Positions 55,043 through 63,940 of a stretch of 64,000 nt of DNA are shown piece after piece. This DNA comes from Xylophilus sp. GW821-FHT01B05 (GTDB lineage: Bacteria > Pseudomonadota > Gammaproteobacteria > Burkholderiales > Burkholderiaceae_C), in the NCBI GenBank assembly GCA_038961845.1, contig CP152408.1, positions 1,054,001 through 1,118,000 on the forward strand, in the 5' to 3' direction. The translations under genes were made by a program, and so were the position numbers. Within the stretch, counting starts at the first letter, position 1; each line of letters begins with the position of its first letter. The notes beneath the pieces are model-generated. The model ran no database searches. It was not told the origin of the DNA and was given only the letters and a program-made list of their open reading frames with translations.

Positions 55043-55777
55043 ATGTCCCTGATCCGTTCCGTCCTGCATGCGCTCTGGATGCTCGTCACCGTCATCCCCT
55101 GGGCGATCATCATGCTGGTCGCCTCGCTCTGGCGCCGTGGCCCGCCGCTCTACTGGATGGCCGCGCGCTGGCTGGGCTGGGCGGTGAGCGGCGCACGCGT
55201 GCTGCTGGGCATCCAGGTGCGGGTGCAGGGCATGGAACACCTGCCCACCGGCGAGACCAGCGCCGCCGTGCTGCTGGTCAAGCACCAGTCCACTTTCGAG
55301 ACCTTCCTCATGCCCACGCTGATGCCGCATCCGCTGGCCTACGTGTTCAAGAAGGAACTGCTGCAGGTGCCTTTCTTTGGCTGGGCCATGGGCCGGCTCG
55401 ACATGGTGCACATCGACCGCCGCGACGGCACGCGCGCCTTTGCCAAGGTGGTGGCCCAGGGCCGCAAGCTGCTGGCGCAAGGCGTGTGGGTGATCATGTT
55501 CCCGGAAGGCACGCGCATTCCGCGCGGCCAGAAGGGCGTCTATAAATCCGGCGGCGCACGCCTGGCCATCCAGACCGGTGCGCCGGTGGTGCCGGTGGCC
55601 GTGACCTCGGCCAAGTGCTGGCCGCGCAAGGCCTTCATCAAGCGCCCGGGCGTGGTCGATGTATCCATCGGCCCGGCGATCCCAAGTGTTGGCCGCAAGG
55701 CCGACGAGCTGATGCAAGAGGTGGAAGCCTGGATTGAAGCTGAGATGCGCCGGCTCGACCCCGAGGCCTACCGGTAA
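55043..55777 (+). CDS. plsC: 1-acyl-sn-glycerol-3-phosphate acyltransferase
   Basis: 244-residue membrane acyltransferase making phosphatidic acid. There are one or two N-terminal membrane helices (LHALWMLVTVIPWAIIMLVASL). The catalytic motif is VKHQSTFETF (His with acidic residue five positions on, as in betaproteobacterial PlsC), motif III is FPEGTRIPRGQKGVYKSGGA, and motif IV is VPVAVTSAKCW. The ATG at 55043 sits behind an AT-rich repeat without a normal Shine-Dalgarno. It ends 5 bp before the metallopeptidase gene. Confidence 0.95.
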   Translation: MSLIRSVLHALWMLVTVIPWAIIMLVASLWRRGPPLYWMAARWLGWAVSGARVLLGIQVRVQGMEHLPTGETSAAVLLVKHQSTFETFLMPTLMPHPLAYVFKKELLQVPFFGWAMGRLDMVHIDRRDGTRAFAKVVAQGRKLLAQGVWVIMFPEGTRIPRGQKGVYKSGGARLAIQTGAPVVPVAVTSAKCWPRKAFIKRPGVVDVSIGPAIPSVGRKADELMQEVEAWIEAEMRRLDPEAYR

Positions 55778-55782
55778 ACCCG

Positions 55783-56733
55783 ATGCGAGGACTGGTGCAA
55801 CTGGCGCTTGATTTCTTCGGTGCGCTGACCTCTGCCGAGGACGCGGGCGCGATGCCGCCGCCGCCGCGTCAGCGCACGCCCGCCGGCCTGCCGCGCCCCC
55901 GGATTTCCAAGGCAAAAGTGCCTGAATCCGAGGAGGGGCGGGGGCCTTCTGCTCTACTTTCAGGAGCGGATGACAGCTTGCCGCAACACCCGCTGGCCAA
56001 CCGCGAGGCGATGCTGGACGGCCGCCGCGTGGCCTATGAATTCCGCCGTGGCAAGCGCCGCACCATCGGCTTCTCGGTCGGCCCGGAAGGGCTGGTGATA
56101 CGCGCCCCGAGCTGGGTGCCGATGTACGAGATCGATGCCGCGCTGGTCGAGAAGGCCGACTGGATCCTGCGCAAGCTGGCCGAGGCCGGCGCGCGGCGCC
56201 AGCAGCACCACAGCATTGACTGGGCCGAGGGGGCGCAGTTTCCGCTGCTGGGCGAGACCGCCGTGGTGGCGCTTGGCCGGCCGGCGGGCGCCCCGGCGGG
56301 TGGCGTTGCCAAGGCCGTGCTGCTGCGCACAGAGGGCGCGGCACCCGTGCTGCGCCTGCCGCTGCCGGCCGATGCCACCTCTGACGCCATTGCCGCTGCG
56401 GTGCGCGCCTGGCTGCAGGCCGAGGCGCGGCGCCTGTTCGTGCTGCGGCTGGACCACTTTGCGCCGCGCATGGGCGTGCGCTGGGTGCGCTTTGCGCTTA
56501 CCAGCGCGCGCGCCCGATGGGGCAGCGCCAGCAGCACCGGCTCGATCCGCCTGCACTGGCGGCTGATGCACTTCCGGCCCGAGGTGGTCGATTACGTGGT
56601 GGTGCACGAGTTGGCCCACCTGCGCCACATGGACCACAGCGCGCGTTTCTGGGCCGTGGTGGCGAGCGAGGTGCCGGATCACATGACGCTGCGCCGCGAG
56701 CTGCGGGTCGAGGGTGCGCCGCGGTGGGACTGA
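55783..56733 (+). CDS. YgjP-type zinc metallopeptidase
   Basis: 316-residue protein of the M48-like YgjP/DUF45 family. The zinc motif VVHELAHLRHMDHSARFWAVV (HExxH followed by H) is near residue 286. Before it the conserved block RARWGSASSTGSIRLHWRLM is visible, and near residue 80 the GKRRTIGFSVGPEGLVIRAPS strand. The first 65 residues are poorly conserved, so a later start is possible. It is the last gene of the glyQS-gmhB-plsC run (5-bp gap). Substrate unknown. Confidence 0.9.
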   Translation: MRGLVQLALDFFGALTSAEDAGAMPPPPRQRTPAGLPRPRISKAKVPESEEGRGPSALLSGADDSLPQHPLANREAMLDGRRVAYEFRRGKRRTIGFSVGPEGLVIRAPSWVPMYEIDAALVEKADWILRKLAEAGARRQQHHSIDWAEGAQFPLLGETAVVALGRPAGAPAGGVAKAVLLRTEGAAPVLRLPLPADATSDAIAAAVRAWLQAEARRLFVLRLDHFAPRMGVRWVRFALTSARARWGSASSTGSIRLHWRLMHFRPEVVDYVVVHELAHLRHMDHSARFWAVVASEVPDHMTLRRELRVEGAPRWD

Positions 56734-56737
56734 CTGG

Positions 56738-56850
56738 GCTCACCCCCAGGCTACGCGCTTCGCGTCTTCGCCAACCCCCTTCCGGGGGCAACACCTGCAG
56801 CCCGGCAAAGCCGGTTCTGCGGTGTTCTGCGCATTGGGCCGTGCCCTATT
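56738..56850 (+). repeat. dispersed intergenic repeat, family B (variant)
   Basis: Variant copy after the metallopeptidase stop: CACCCCCAGGCTACGCGCTT, CCCCCTTCCGGGGG and CCGGCAAAGCCGG hairpins. The middle differs (AACACCTGCAGCC in place of CACATCCAGCGG). It lies between convergent genes. Confidence 0.75.
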
Positions 56851-56856
56851 TCCCTA

Positions 56857-57627
56857 TTACCTCGCGTGGGTGACGCCGCCGTCTACTACCAGGGTCGTGC
56901 CGACCACGTAGTCGCCGGCGCGGGAGGCCAGGTAGATGGCGGCGCCGGCCATGTCTTCGTCTCGGCCTATGCGGCCGGCGGGGATGCGGGCGGCGGTTTC
57001 TTCGCCGTGGTCGCGTGCTTCCAGGTTCATGTTCGAGGCAAAGGCGCCGGGGGCGATGGCGCTGACCACGATCTGGTCTTCGATCAGGCGCAGCGCCATG
57101 CGGCGCGTGAGGTGCACCAGGCCGGCCTTGCTCGCGGCGTAGGAGTAGGTCTCCATCGGGTTGACCGATAGCCCGTCTATCGAGGCGATGTTGATGACCT
57201 TGGCCGGCTGCGCGGCGCTGGCCTTCTGCCGCAGCGCGGGGGTGAGCGCCTGGGTCAGGAAGAAGGGCGCCTTGAGGTTGGTGTCCACCACCTTGTCCCA
57301 GCCGCTCTCCGGGAACTCGTCATAGGGCGCGGCCCAGGCGGCGCCAGCGTTGTTGACCAGGATGTCGAGCCCGCCGGGCTCATGCGCCAGATAGGCCTGG
57401 GCCAGCGCCTGTGCGCCTTCCAGCGTGGCCACATTGGCCGGCAGCGCGATGCAGTCGCCCGTGGCCGATAGCTCGCGTGCGGCCTGCTCGCAGGCCTCGG
57501 CCTTGCGCGCCGAGATATAGACCCGCGCGCCCTGTGCCAGAAAGCCCGCCGCAATCATGCGGCCAATGCCGCGCGAGCCGCCGGTAACAAGCGCCGTGCG
57601 CCCTTTAAGCGAGAAAAGATCTTGCAT
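56857..57627 (-). CDS. short-chain dehydrogenase/reductase (FabG/RhlG-like)
   Basis: 256-residue NAD(P)-dependent oxidoreductase. The nucleotide motif is TGGSRGIGR (near residue 15), followed by NNAGAAW and the catalytic Ser-Tyr-Lys set in INIASIDG...YSYAASKAGLVHLT. It is similar to RhlG and FabG ketoacyl reductases. The ATG at 57627 follows GGAGA at fair spacing. It is transcribed divergently from the rhodanese gene. Substrate unknown. Confidence 0.93.
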   Translation of the reverse strand: MQDLFSLKGRTALVTGGSRGIGRMIAAGFLAQGARVYISARKAEACEQAARELSATGDCIALPANVATLEGAQALAQAYLAHEPGGLDILVNNAGAAWAAPYDEFPESGWDKVVDTNLKAPFFLTQALTPALRQKASAAQPAKVINIASIDGLSVNPMETYSYAASKAGLVHLTRRMALRLIEDQIVVSAIAPGAFASNMNLEARDHGEETAARIPAGRIGRDEDMAGAAIYLASRAGDYVVGTTLVVDGGVTHAR

Positions 57628-57728
57628 GCATGTGTCTCCGCGTGGTGGTCGAATGCCCCCAGCTTAGGCGCGGCGGCGCGGTTTGCCCGTCACCTGCGCG
57701 CCAGCAAAGCTGGCAGAATTTCCGCACC

Positions 57729-58160
57729 ATGAATGCACCAGCCTCTTCCCCCGCCACATCCGCCCGTCCCGCCGAGGGCTATGCCGGCGACGTCACACCG
57801 CAACTGGCCTGGGACTGGGTGCAGTCCGGCCAGGCCGTGCTGGTGGACGTGCGCACCGACGCCGAGCGCGAATGGGTGGGCTTTGTGCCCGGCGCCGTGC
57901 CGCTGGCCTGGAAGCAATGGCCCGGCATGGCGCTGAACCCGGCGTTTGACGCGGGCGTGCAGGCTGCGGCCCAGGGCAAGAAGGTGCTGCTGTTGTGCCG
58001 CAGCGGCGTGCGCTCTATCGCAGCGGCCAAGCGTGCGACCGAGTTGGGGGTAGAGGCCTACAACATCCTCGAAGGCTTCGAGGGCGATGCGGATGCCGAC
58101 AAGCACCGTGGCCACAAGGGCGGCTGGCGCTTTCGCGGCCTGCCATGGCAACAGGCCTGA
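57729..58160 (+). CDS. rhodanese-like domain protein
   Basis: 143-residue single rhodanese domain. The active-site loop is LLLCRSGVRSIAAAKRA (Cys present, 6-residue loop), preceded by VLVDVRTDAEREWVGFVPGAVPLAWKQWP. It transfers sulfane sulfur or acts as a redox thiol. The ATG at 57729 (MNAPASSPATSARP) is chosen; the frame is open upstream but the sequence there is not conserved. It converges with the ArsC-family gene with a 4-bp gap between stops. Confidence 0.92.
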   Translation: MNAPASSPATSARPAEGYAGDVTPQLAWDWVQSGQAVLVDVRTDAEREWVGFVPGAVPLAWKQWPGMALNPAFDAGVQAAAQGKKVLLLCRSGVRSIAAAKRATELGVEAYNILEGFEGDADADKHRGHKGGWRFRGLPWQQA

Positions 58161-58164
58161 CGCG

Positions 58165-58530
58165 CTAGCCCGGCAGCAGCGCTTGCACCGTCTCCGCCGG
58201 CCGGCACAGACGCACGCCCTTGGGCGAGACGACGATGGGGCGGTTCAGCAGCACGGGCTCGGCTTCGATTGCGTCGAGCAGGGCTTCGTCGCTCAGGGCC
58301 AGATCGCCCAGCCCGCGCTCGGCATAGGCCGCTTCTTTCTCGCGCAGCAGGCCGCGCACGCCGCCGCCGGCGCGCCGACCCAGCTCTGCGATCTCGCTGC
58401 GTGTGGGCGGGGTCTTCAGGTACTCGACGATGTGCGGCGTAATGCCCGCAGCCTGCAGTGCTGCCAGCACGCTGCGCGAGGTGCCGCAGCGTGGGTTGTG
58501 ATAGATCGTGTAGTTCATGCCCGACATCAT
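58165..58530 (-). CDS. arsC: ArsC-family arsenate reductase (glutaredoxin type)
   Basis: Thioredoxin-fold reductase of about 117-121 residues. The active-site loop IYHNPRCGTSRSVL has the single catalytic Cys, followed by YLKTPPTRSEI and the substrate-side RPIVVSPKGVRLCRP. It may reduce arsenate with glutathione/glutaredoxin, or be an ArsC-like YfgD relative, since no other ars gene is present. The ATG at 58530 overlaps the upstream MBL stop (ATGA), and the ATG at 58518 (MNYTIYHNP) gives the shorter product. The frame open further up is not real. Confidence 0.88.
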   Translation of the reverse strand: MMSGMNYTIYHNPRCGTSRSVLAALQAAGITPHIVEYLKTPPTRSEIAELGRRAGGGVRGLLREKEAAYAERGLGDLALSDEALLDAIEAEPVLLNRPIVVSPKGVRLCRPAETVQALLPG

Positions 58531-59582
58531 GCCGGCGCCTTGAAGCGCCAGATGCCCTTGGCGTCGCGCTCGCGCCGTACCTGGCCGGTAAACCACAGCG
58601 CATGCAGGTGGGCAATGGCCTCGCCCATGGCGAAGCTCATCTGGTGGGCGTCGAGCGCGCGGTGGAACAGCAGCGGCAGCACGTCGGCCGCGCATTGCGG
58701 CGCGGCGGTGCAGGCCACCAGCAGCTCGGCCAGGCGCTCGCGGTGGTGGTCATGCAGCTGCTGGATGCGCTCGTGCAGGCCTTCGAACGGCTTGCCGTGC
58801 GCGGGCAGGGTCAGGGTGTCGGCGGGCAGCGGGGCGAAGCGGTCTATCGAGCGCAGGAACAGCCTCAGCGCATCGGCCTCGGGCTCGGCGTCGAACACGC
58901 TCACATTGGTGGAGATGCGCGGCAGCATCATGTCGCCGCCCAGCAGCACGCCGGCTTCGGCCGAGTAGAGCGCGATGTGTTCGGGCGCGTGGCCGTAGCC
59001 CGAGATGCAGGTCCAGTCGCGGCCGCCAATGGCTACCGTGTCGCCATCCATCAGGCGCCTAAAGCTCGATGGCACGGTGGGCACCAGGCTCTTGTAGTAG
59101 TTGCGGCGGGTGCGGATCTTCTCCATGGCCTCGGGCTCCGCCAGGCCGTGGGAGCTGAAGAATTCCGCCGCGCCCTCGCCGCCAAAACCGGCGCCATGCG
59201 AGCCCAGGCGCGCCGCGTAGTAGTCGGTGGCGCTGATCCACATGCGGGCGTCCCAGCGCTCGCACAGCCAGTGCGCCAGGCCGATGTGGTCGGGGTGCAT
59301 ATGGGTCACGATCACGCGCAGGATCGGCAGGCCGTCCAGCCCGCTGTCAAACACCTGCTGCCACTGCGCGCGTGATTCTGGCGCGTCGATGCAGCAGTCC
59401 ACCACGGTCCAGCCGTCGCGGCCGTCCAGGGTGTCGCGCAGCAGCCAGAGGTTGACGTGGTTCAGTGCAAAGGGCAGGCCCATGCGAACCCAGCGGATGC
59501 CGGGTGCCACCTCGAGCGCGGTGCCGGGCTCCGGCAGGGTTTCATCCAGCGGGTAGTACAGGCGTTGTTCGAGTGCGTTCAT
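58527..59582 (-). CDS. metallo-beta-lactamase fold hydrolase
   Basis: 351-residue MBL-fold protein with the metal motif VTHMHPDHIGLAHWLCE near residue 92. Later ligands lie in ISGYGHAPEHIALY, and a C-terminal winged-helix-like tail follows (LFHRALDAHQMSFAMGEAIAHL). Resembles the MBL proteins found in leucine/acyl-CoA catabolic neighbourhoods. The ATG at 59582 (MNALEQRLYYPLDET) is preferred; ATG 59600 is possible. It is divergent from a MerR regulator across a palindrome and so is a likely target. Confidence 0.88.
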   Translation of the reverse strand: MNALEQRLYYPLDETLPEPGTALEVAPGIRWVRMGLPFALNHVNLWLLRDTLDGRDGWTVVDCCIDAPESRAQWQQVFDSGLDGLPILRVIVTHMHPDHIGLAHWLCERWDARMWISATDYYAARLGSHGAGFGGEGAAEFFSSHGLAEPEAMEKIRTRRNYYKSLVPTVPSSFRRLMDGDTVAIGGRDWTCISGYGHAPEHIALYSAEAGVLLGGDMMLPRISTNVSVFDAEPEADALRLFLRSIDRFAPLPADTLTLPAHGKPFEGLHERIQQLHDHHRERLAELLVACTAAPQCAADVLPLLFHRALDAHQMSFAMGEAIAHLHALWFTGQVRRERDAKGIWRFKAPA

Positions 59583-59616
59583 GCGGGGCACGTGCGCCAT
59601 GCCGGGCCAACCCGGA

Positions 59617-59637
59617 TTGACGTTGACGTAAACGTAA
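59617..59637. promoter_or_regulatory. candidate MerR/LiuR operator
   Basis: ACGTT-G-ACGT-A-AACGT (within TTGACGTTGACGTAAACGTAA) is an almost perfect palindrome. It lies between the divergent MBL-hydrolase and MerR-type genes, 35 bp before the MBL start. The repeated ACGT pattern is like LiuR sites of branched-chain amino-acid and fatty-acid catabolism, which fits the type of the neighbouring regulator. Binding is inferred. Confidence 0.65.
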
Positions 59638-59716
59638 TATGTAATCCACCCATTGTAGGGACGCCGGTGCATGCGCGCTGTCGCCTGCGCACTGAGCCTT
59701 TTCCTGCTTCTTCTTG

Positions 59717-60133
59717 ATGTCCACCACCTTCACCATCAGCGACCTTGCGCGCGAATTCGACCTGACGACGCGTGCCATGCGCTTCTATGAAGACATGGGC
59801 CTGCTGCAGCCCGAGCGGCAAGGGCCGGGTGGCCGCACGCGCGTGTACTCGGCGCGCGACCGGGCGCGGCTCAAGCTCACGCTGCGCGCCAAGCGCCTGG
59901 GCCTGTCGCTGGTAGAGGCCAAGGAACTGCTGGACATGTACGACAGCCCGCGCGATACGGCGCCGCAGCTGCGCCGCTTTCTCACCGTGCTGGAGCAGCA
60001 CCGCGGCCAGCTGGAGCTGCAGATGGCCGATCTGCAGGCCAATATCGAAGAGGTGCGCGCGCACGAGAAAGAAGCGCGCTCCGTGCTCGCCCGTGCAGAG
60101 AAACCCGCTGCGCGCAAGCGCCCAGCCCCCTGA
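59717..60133 (+). CDS. MerR family regulator, LiuR-like
   Basis: 138-residue regulator from the ATG at 59717 (MSTTFTISDLAREFDLTTRAMRFYEDMGLL). A winged helix-turn-helix typical of MerR occupies residues 8-75. A coiled-coil dimerisation helix of about 50 residues follows (VLEQHRGQLELQMADLQANIEEVRAHEKEA), and the tail is basic. It lacks the Cys pattern of metal sensors, in keeping with the LiuR branch. It probably regulates the divergent MBL gene via the operator at 59617, and perhaps carbonic anhydrase and aceK downstream. Confidence 0.9.
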   Translation: MSTTFTISDLAREFDLTTRAMRFYEDMGLLQPERQGPGGRTRVYSARDRARLKLTLRAKRLGLSLVEAKELLDMYDSPRDTAPQLRRFLTVLEQHRGQLELQMADLQANIEEVRAHEKEARSVLARAEKPAARKRPAP

Positions 60134-60159
60134 AACATCTTGTCGCTACCATCGCCCGC

Positions 60160-60825
60160 ATGACTGATTCATCTCCCCGCGAACTCTTTGAACACAACCG
60201 CGCCTGGGCCGCGCAGATGGAGCGCGAGCGCCCCGGCTTCTTCACCGGCCTGGTGAAGCAGCAAACGCCCAAGTACATGTGGATAGGCTGCTCCGACAGC
60301 CGCGTGCCGGCCAACCAGATCACCGGGCTGGAGCCGGGCGAGGTGTTCGTGCACCGCAACGTGGCCAACATCGTGGTGCATTCGGACCTGAATGCGCTGT
60401 CGGCGATCCAGTTTGCGGTGGACCGGCTCAAGGTCGAGCACATCATGGTGGTGGGCCACTACGGTTGCTCGGGCGTGCAGGCGGCGCTGGAAGGCGCGCG
60501 CATCGGCCTGGCCGACCAGTGGCTGCGCCACATCCAGAGCACGCGCGACCGCCACCGCACCCTGATCGAGGCCATGCCAGAGGGCTCGCGCGCCGACACG
60601 CTGTGCGACCTGAATGTGATCGAGCAGGTGGTCAACGTCTGCGTCAGCACCGTGATGCTCGATGCCTGGGCACGCGGCCAGAAGGTCACCATCCACGGCT
60701 GGGCCTTTGGCGTGCACGACGGCCTGCTGCAAGACCTGGGCATGACGGTATCGGGCAGCGACTCGCTCGACAGCATCTACCTGGCCGCGCTGGAGCGCAT
60801 TGCCGTGAAGCGGCGCGCCAGCTGA
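60160..60825 (+). CDS. can: beta-class carbonic anhydrase
   Basis: 221-residue zinc enzyme interconverting carbon dioxide and bicarbonate. The zinc ligands and active site are clear: [27 protein letters not shown] (Cys and Asp-Arg pair) and [13 protein letters not shown] (His and Cys). Cytoplasmic. It follows the MerR gene by 26 bp and precedes aceK by 19 bp on the same strand, an order typical of this bacterial family. Confidence 0.96.
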   Translation: MTDSSPRELFEHNRAWAAQMERERPGFFTGLVKQQTPKYMWIGCSDSRVPANQITGLEPGEVFVHRNVANIVVHSDLNALSAIQFAVDRLKVEHIMVVGHYGCSGVQAALEGARIGLADQWLRHIQSTRDRHRTLIEAMPEGSRADTLCDLNVIEQVVNVCVSTVMLDAWARGQKVTIHGWAFGVHDGLLQDLGMTVSGSDSLDSIYLAALERIAVKRRAS

Positions 60826-60844
60826 GCCTCACGCGCGGCCTGCC

Positions 60845-62656
60845 ATGTTCCCGCAGCGCCTCGACTCGGCCTTGGCCTATGGCATTGCGCGGGCGATGGT
60901 GGACGGCTTTGACCGCCACTACCGCCTGTTCCGCAGCGAATCTGCGCGTGCCAAGCACCGCTTCGAGACCGCCGACTGGCATGGCCAGCAGCGCGCACAG
61001 CGCGAGCGCATCGCCTTCTACGACCTGCGCGTGAAAGAGGCGGTGACGCGGCTGGAGCGCGAGTTCAAGGCCGGCGAGCAGCCCATGGATGTCTGGCACC
61101 AGGCCAAGCTGCACTACATCGGCCAGCTGGTGGGCCACCTGCAGCCGGAGCTGGCCGAGACCTTCTTCAATTCGGTCACCACCAAGATCCTGCACCGCAC
61201 GCACTTCCACAACGACTTCATCTTTGTGCGGCCGGCGGTCAGCACCGAGTACCTGGAAGACGACGCCCCGGCGGCCCGGCCCGCCTACCGCGCCTACTAC
61301 CCCACGCCCGAGACGCTGCGGGCCACGCTGGTGCGCATCGTCGACAACTTCCAGCTGCTGCCGCCGTTCGAGGACCTGGAGCGTGATGCGCGCGAGGTGG
61401 CCGCGGCGATGGCAGCGCGCCTGACGGGCATCACGCTGCGCGCCAATTTCCAGATCCAGGTGCTGTCCGGCCTGTTCTACCGCAACAAGGGCGCCTACCT
61501 GGTCGGCAAGCTGATCAATGGCTTCTTCGAGCTGCCGTTTGCGCTGCCCATCCTGCACGCAGCGGACGGCGCGCCCGGGCGGCTGGTGATCGATGCGGTG
61601 CTGTTTGGCGAGGACGAGCTGCAGATGCTGTTCTCTTTTGCGCGCGCCTACTTCATGGTGGACATGGAGGTGCCCTCGGCCACCGTGCAGTTCCTGCGCT
61701 CGATGATGCCGCGCAAGCCGCGTGCCGAGCTCTACAACGCGCTGGGCCTGGCCAAGCAGGGCAAGACGCTGTTCTACCGCGAGTTCCTGCACCACCTGCG
61801 GCATTCCAGCGACCGCTTTCGCATTGCGCCGGGCATCAAGGGCATGGTGATGCTGGTGTTTGATCTGCCGTCGTTCCCCTACGTCTTCAAGCTCATCAAG
61901 GACTACTACCCGCCGCCCAAGGACACCACGCGCGAGCAGATCAAGGCCAAGTACCTGCTGGTCAAGCAGCACGACCGCGTCGGCCGCATGGCCGAGACGC
62001 TGGAGTACAGCGAGGTCGCCTTCCCGCGCGAGCGCTTCGAGGACGAGCTGATCGCCGAGATCGAAAAGTTCGCGCCCAGCCAACTGGAGATATCCGACCG
62101 CGACCAGGACGACCAGGTCGAGGTCATCATCAAGCACCTCTACATCGAGCGCCGCATGGTGCCGCTCAACCTCTACCTGCAGGAGGCGTTTGATGCCGGG
62201 CTGCAGCACCAGGCCGCGCGCGCCCAGGTGGAGAAGAGCGTGGTCGAGTACGGCAATGCCATCAAGGACCTGGTGGCCGCCAACATCTTCCCCGGCGACA
62301 TGCTGTGGAAGAACTTTGGCGTCACCCGCCACGGCAAGGTGGTGTTCTACGACTACGACGAGATCGAGTACGTCACCGACTGCCACTTCCGCCGCGTGCC
62401 CGCGCCGCGCAACGAAGAAGACGAGATGAGTGGCGAGGTCTGGTACCCGGTCGGCCCGCGCGACGTGTTCCCCGAGACCTTCGCCCCGTTTCTGCTGGGC
62501 CATGACGCGGTGCGCGAAGTGTTCATGCGCCACCACGCCGACCTGCTGGACGTGGCCTTCTGGCAGCAGCACAAGGAGCGCATCCAGGCCGGCCATGTCT
62601 ACGACGTTTTTCCCTACGACCAGGACAAGCGCCTTGCTCACCGGCGCGCTGCCTGA
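60845..62656 (+). CDS. aceK: isocitrate dehydrogenase kinase/phosphatase
   Basis: 603-residue bifunctional enzyme that phosphorylates and dephosphorylates isocitrate dehydrogenase, switching carbon between the TCA cycle and the glyoxylate shunt. The ATP-binding segment [20 protein letters not shown], the [32 protein letters not shown] region and the catalytic-loop residues around [15 protein letters not shown] match AceK throughout. The product is full length. The glyoxylate genes aceA and aceB are not in this window, so regulation must act on genes elsewhere. Confidence 0.97.
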   Translation: MFPQRLDSALAYGIARAMVDGFDRHYRLFRSESARAKHRFETADWHGQQRAQRERIAFYDLRVKEAVTRLEREFKAGEQPMDVWHQAKLHYIGQLVGHLQPELAETFFNSVTTKILHRTHFHNDFIFVRPAVSTEYLEDDAPAARPAYRAYYPTPETLRATLVRIVDNFQLLPPFEDLERDAREVAAAMAARLTGITLRANFQIQVLSGLFYRNKGAYLVGKLINGFFELPFALPILHAADGAPGRLVIDAVLFGEDELQMLFSFARAYFMVDMEVPSATVQFLRSMMPRKPRAELYNALGLAKQGKTLFYREFLHHLRHSSDRFRIAPGIKGMVMLVFDLPSFPYVFKLIKDYYPPPKDTTREQIKAKYLLVKQHDRVGRMAETLEYSEVAFPRERFEDELIAEIEKFAPSQLEISDRDQDDQVEVIIKHLYIERRMVPLNLYLQEAFDAGLQHQAARAQVEKSVVEYGNAIKDLVAANIFPGDMLWKNFGVTRHGKVVFYDYDEIEYVTDCHFRRVPAPRNEEDEMSGEVWYPVGPRDVFPETFAPFLLGHDAVREVFMRHHADLLDVAFWQQHKERIQAGHVYDVFPYDQDKRLAHRRAA

Positions 62657-62686
62657 AATTTTTCATTGCACCAGGAGACATCTTCC

Positions 62687-63868
62687 ATGACTGATCCCAT
62701 CGTTATCGTTGGCGCCGCGCGTACCCCCATGGGCGGCTTCCAGGGCGACTTCGCCAGCCTTGCGGCGCACGACCTGGGCGGCGCCGCCATCCGCGCCGCC
62801 ATGGAGCGCTCGGGCGTTGATCCTGCTGCGGTGGGCGAGGTGCTGTTCGGCAACTGCCTGATGGCCGGCCAGGGCCAGGCACCGGCACGGCAGGCAGCCT
62901 TCAAGGGCGGACTGCCGCAGAGCGCGGGCGCGGTCACGCTGAGCAAGATGTGCGGCTCGGGCATGAAGGCCGCCATGTTTGCGCACGACATGCTGCTGGC
63001 CGGCACGCATGACGTGATCGTGGCCGGCGGCATGGAGAGCATGACCAACGCGCCGCACCTGCTGCCCAAGGGCCGCAGCGGCATCCGCATCGGCCACGGC
63101 CAGATCTTCGACCACATGATGCTGGACGGCCTGGAAGACGCCTACGAGCCCGGCCGCGCCATGGGCACTTTTGGCGAAGACTGCGCTGCGCACTACGGCT
63201 TCAGCCGCGAGGCGCAGGACGCCTTCGCCGTGGAGACCGTGCGCCGCGCGCAGCAGGCCACCGCCTCAGGCGCCTTTGCTGCCGAGATCACGCCGGTCAC
63301 GGTCAAGACCCGTGCGGGCGAGGTGCAGGTGGCCATCGACGAAGGCCCGGGCAAGATCAAGCTCGACAAGATCCCGCAATTGAAGCCAGCCTTCAAGAAG
63401 GACGGCACCATCACCGCCGCTTCCAGCTCGTCCATCAATGACGGCGCTGCGGCGCTGGTGATGATGCGGGCCTCTACCGCCGCCAGGCTGGGCGCCAAGC
63501 CGCTGGCGCGCATCGTCTCGCACGCCATGCATGCGCAGGCGCCCGAATGGTTCACCACCGCGCCGGTCGGCGCCACCGAGAAGGCGCTGCTCAAGGCCGG
63601 CTGGAGCGCATCCGACGTGGACCTGTGGGAGGTGAACGAGGCCTTCGCCGTAGTTCCCATGGCGCTCATGCATGAGCTGAAGGTGCCGCACGAGATCGTC
63701 AACGTCAACGGCGGCGCCTGCGCGCTGGGCCACCCGATCGGCGCCAGCGGCGCGCGCCTGCTGGTCACCCTGCTGCACGCGCTGCAGGCGCGCGGCGGCC
63801 GGCGCGGTATCGCCACGCTGTGCATAGGCGGTGGCGAAGGCACGGCCATGGCCATTGAGTTGCTATAA
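62687..63868 (+). CDS. acetyl-CoA acetyltransferase (thiolase)
   Basis: 393-residue thiolase. The acyl-binding Cys is in SKMCGSGMKAAMFAHD (near residue 89), the His is in GGACALGHPIGASGAR, and the second Cys is in IATLCIGGGEGTAMA; NEAFA is conserved. Condenses or cleaves acetoacetyl-CoA, in polyhydroxybutyrate synthesis or fatty/amino-acid breakdown. The ATG at 62687 is backed by CAGGAG. The MerR/LiuR context makes a catabolic role plausible. Thiolase family members with the same motifs cannot be told apart here. Confidence 0.95.
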   Translation: MTDPIVIVGAARTPMGGFQGDFASLAAHDLGGAAIRAAMERSGVDPAAVGEVLFGNCLMAGQGQAPARQAAFKGGLPQSAGAVTLSKMCGSGMKAAMFAHDMLLAGTHDVIVAGGMESMTNAPHLLPKGRSGIRIGHGQIFDHMMLDGLEDAYEPGRAMGTFGEDCAAHYGFSREAQDAFAVETVRRAQQATASGAFAAEITPVTVKTRAGEVQVAIDEGPGKIKLDKIPQLKPAFKKDGTITAASSSSINDGAAALVMMRASTAARLGAKPLARIVSHAMHAQAPEWFTTAPVGATEKALLKAGWSASDVDLWEVNEAFAVVPMALMHELKVPHEIVNVNGGACALGHPIGASGARLLVTLLHALQARGGRRGIATLCIGGGEGTAMAIELL

Positions 63869-63870
63869 TA

Positions 63871-63917
63871 AATATAGCTAATAGCCCAGGTCCCGCCTGG
63901 GCTAGAGCCACTTTTTC
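63871..63917 (+). terminator. family A hairpin after thiolase (terminator-like)
   Basis: ATATAGCTA followed by the perfect stem AGCCCAGG-tcccg-CCTGGGCT at 63883-63903, then AGAGCCACTTTTT. The T run makes this copy of family A resemble a rho-independent terminator. It lies 14 bp after the thiolase stop. Confidence 0.7.
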
Positions 63918-63940
63918 CTTAAATTTCCCAGAATGACGCC

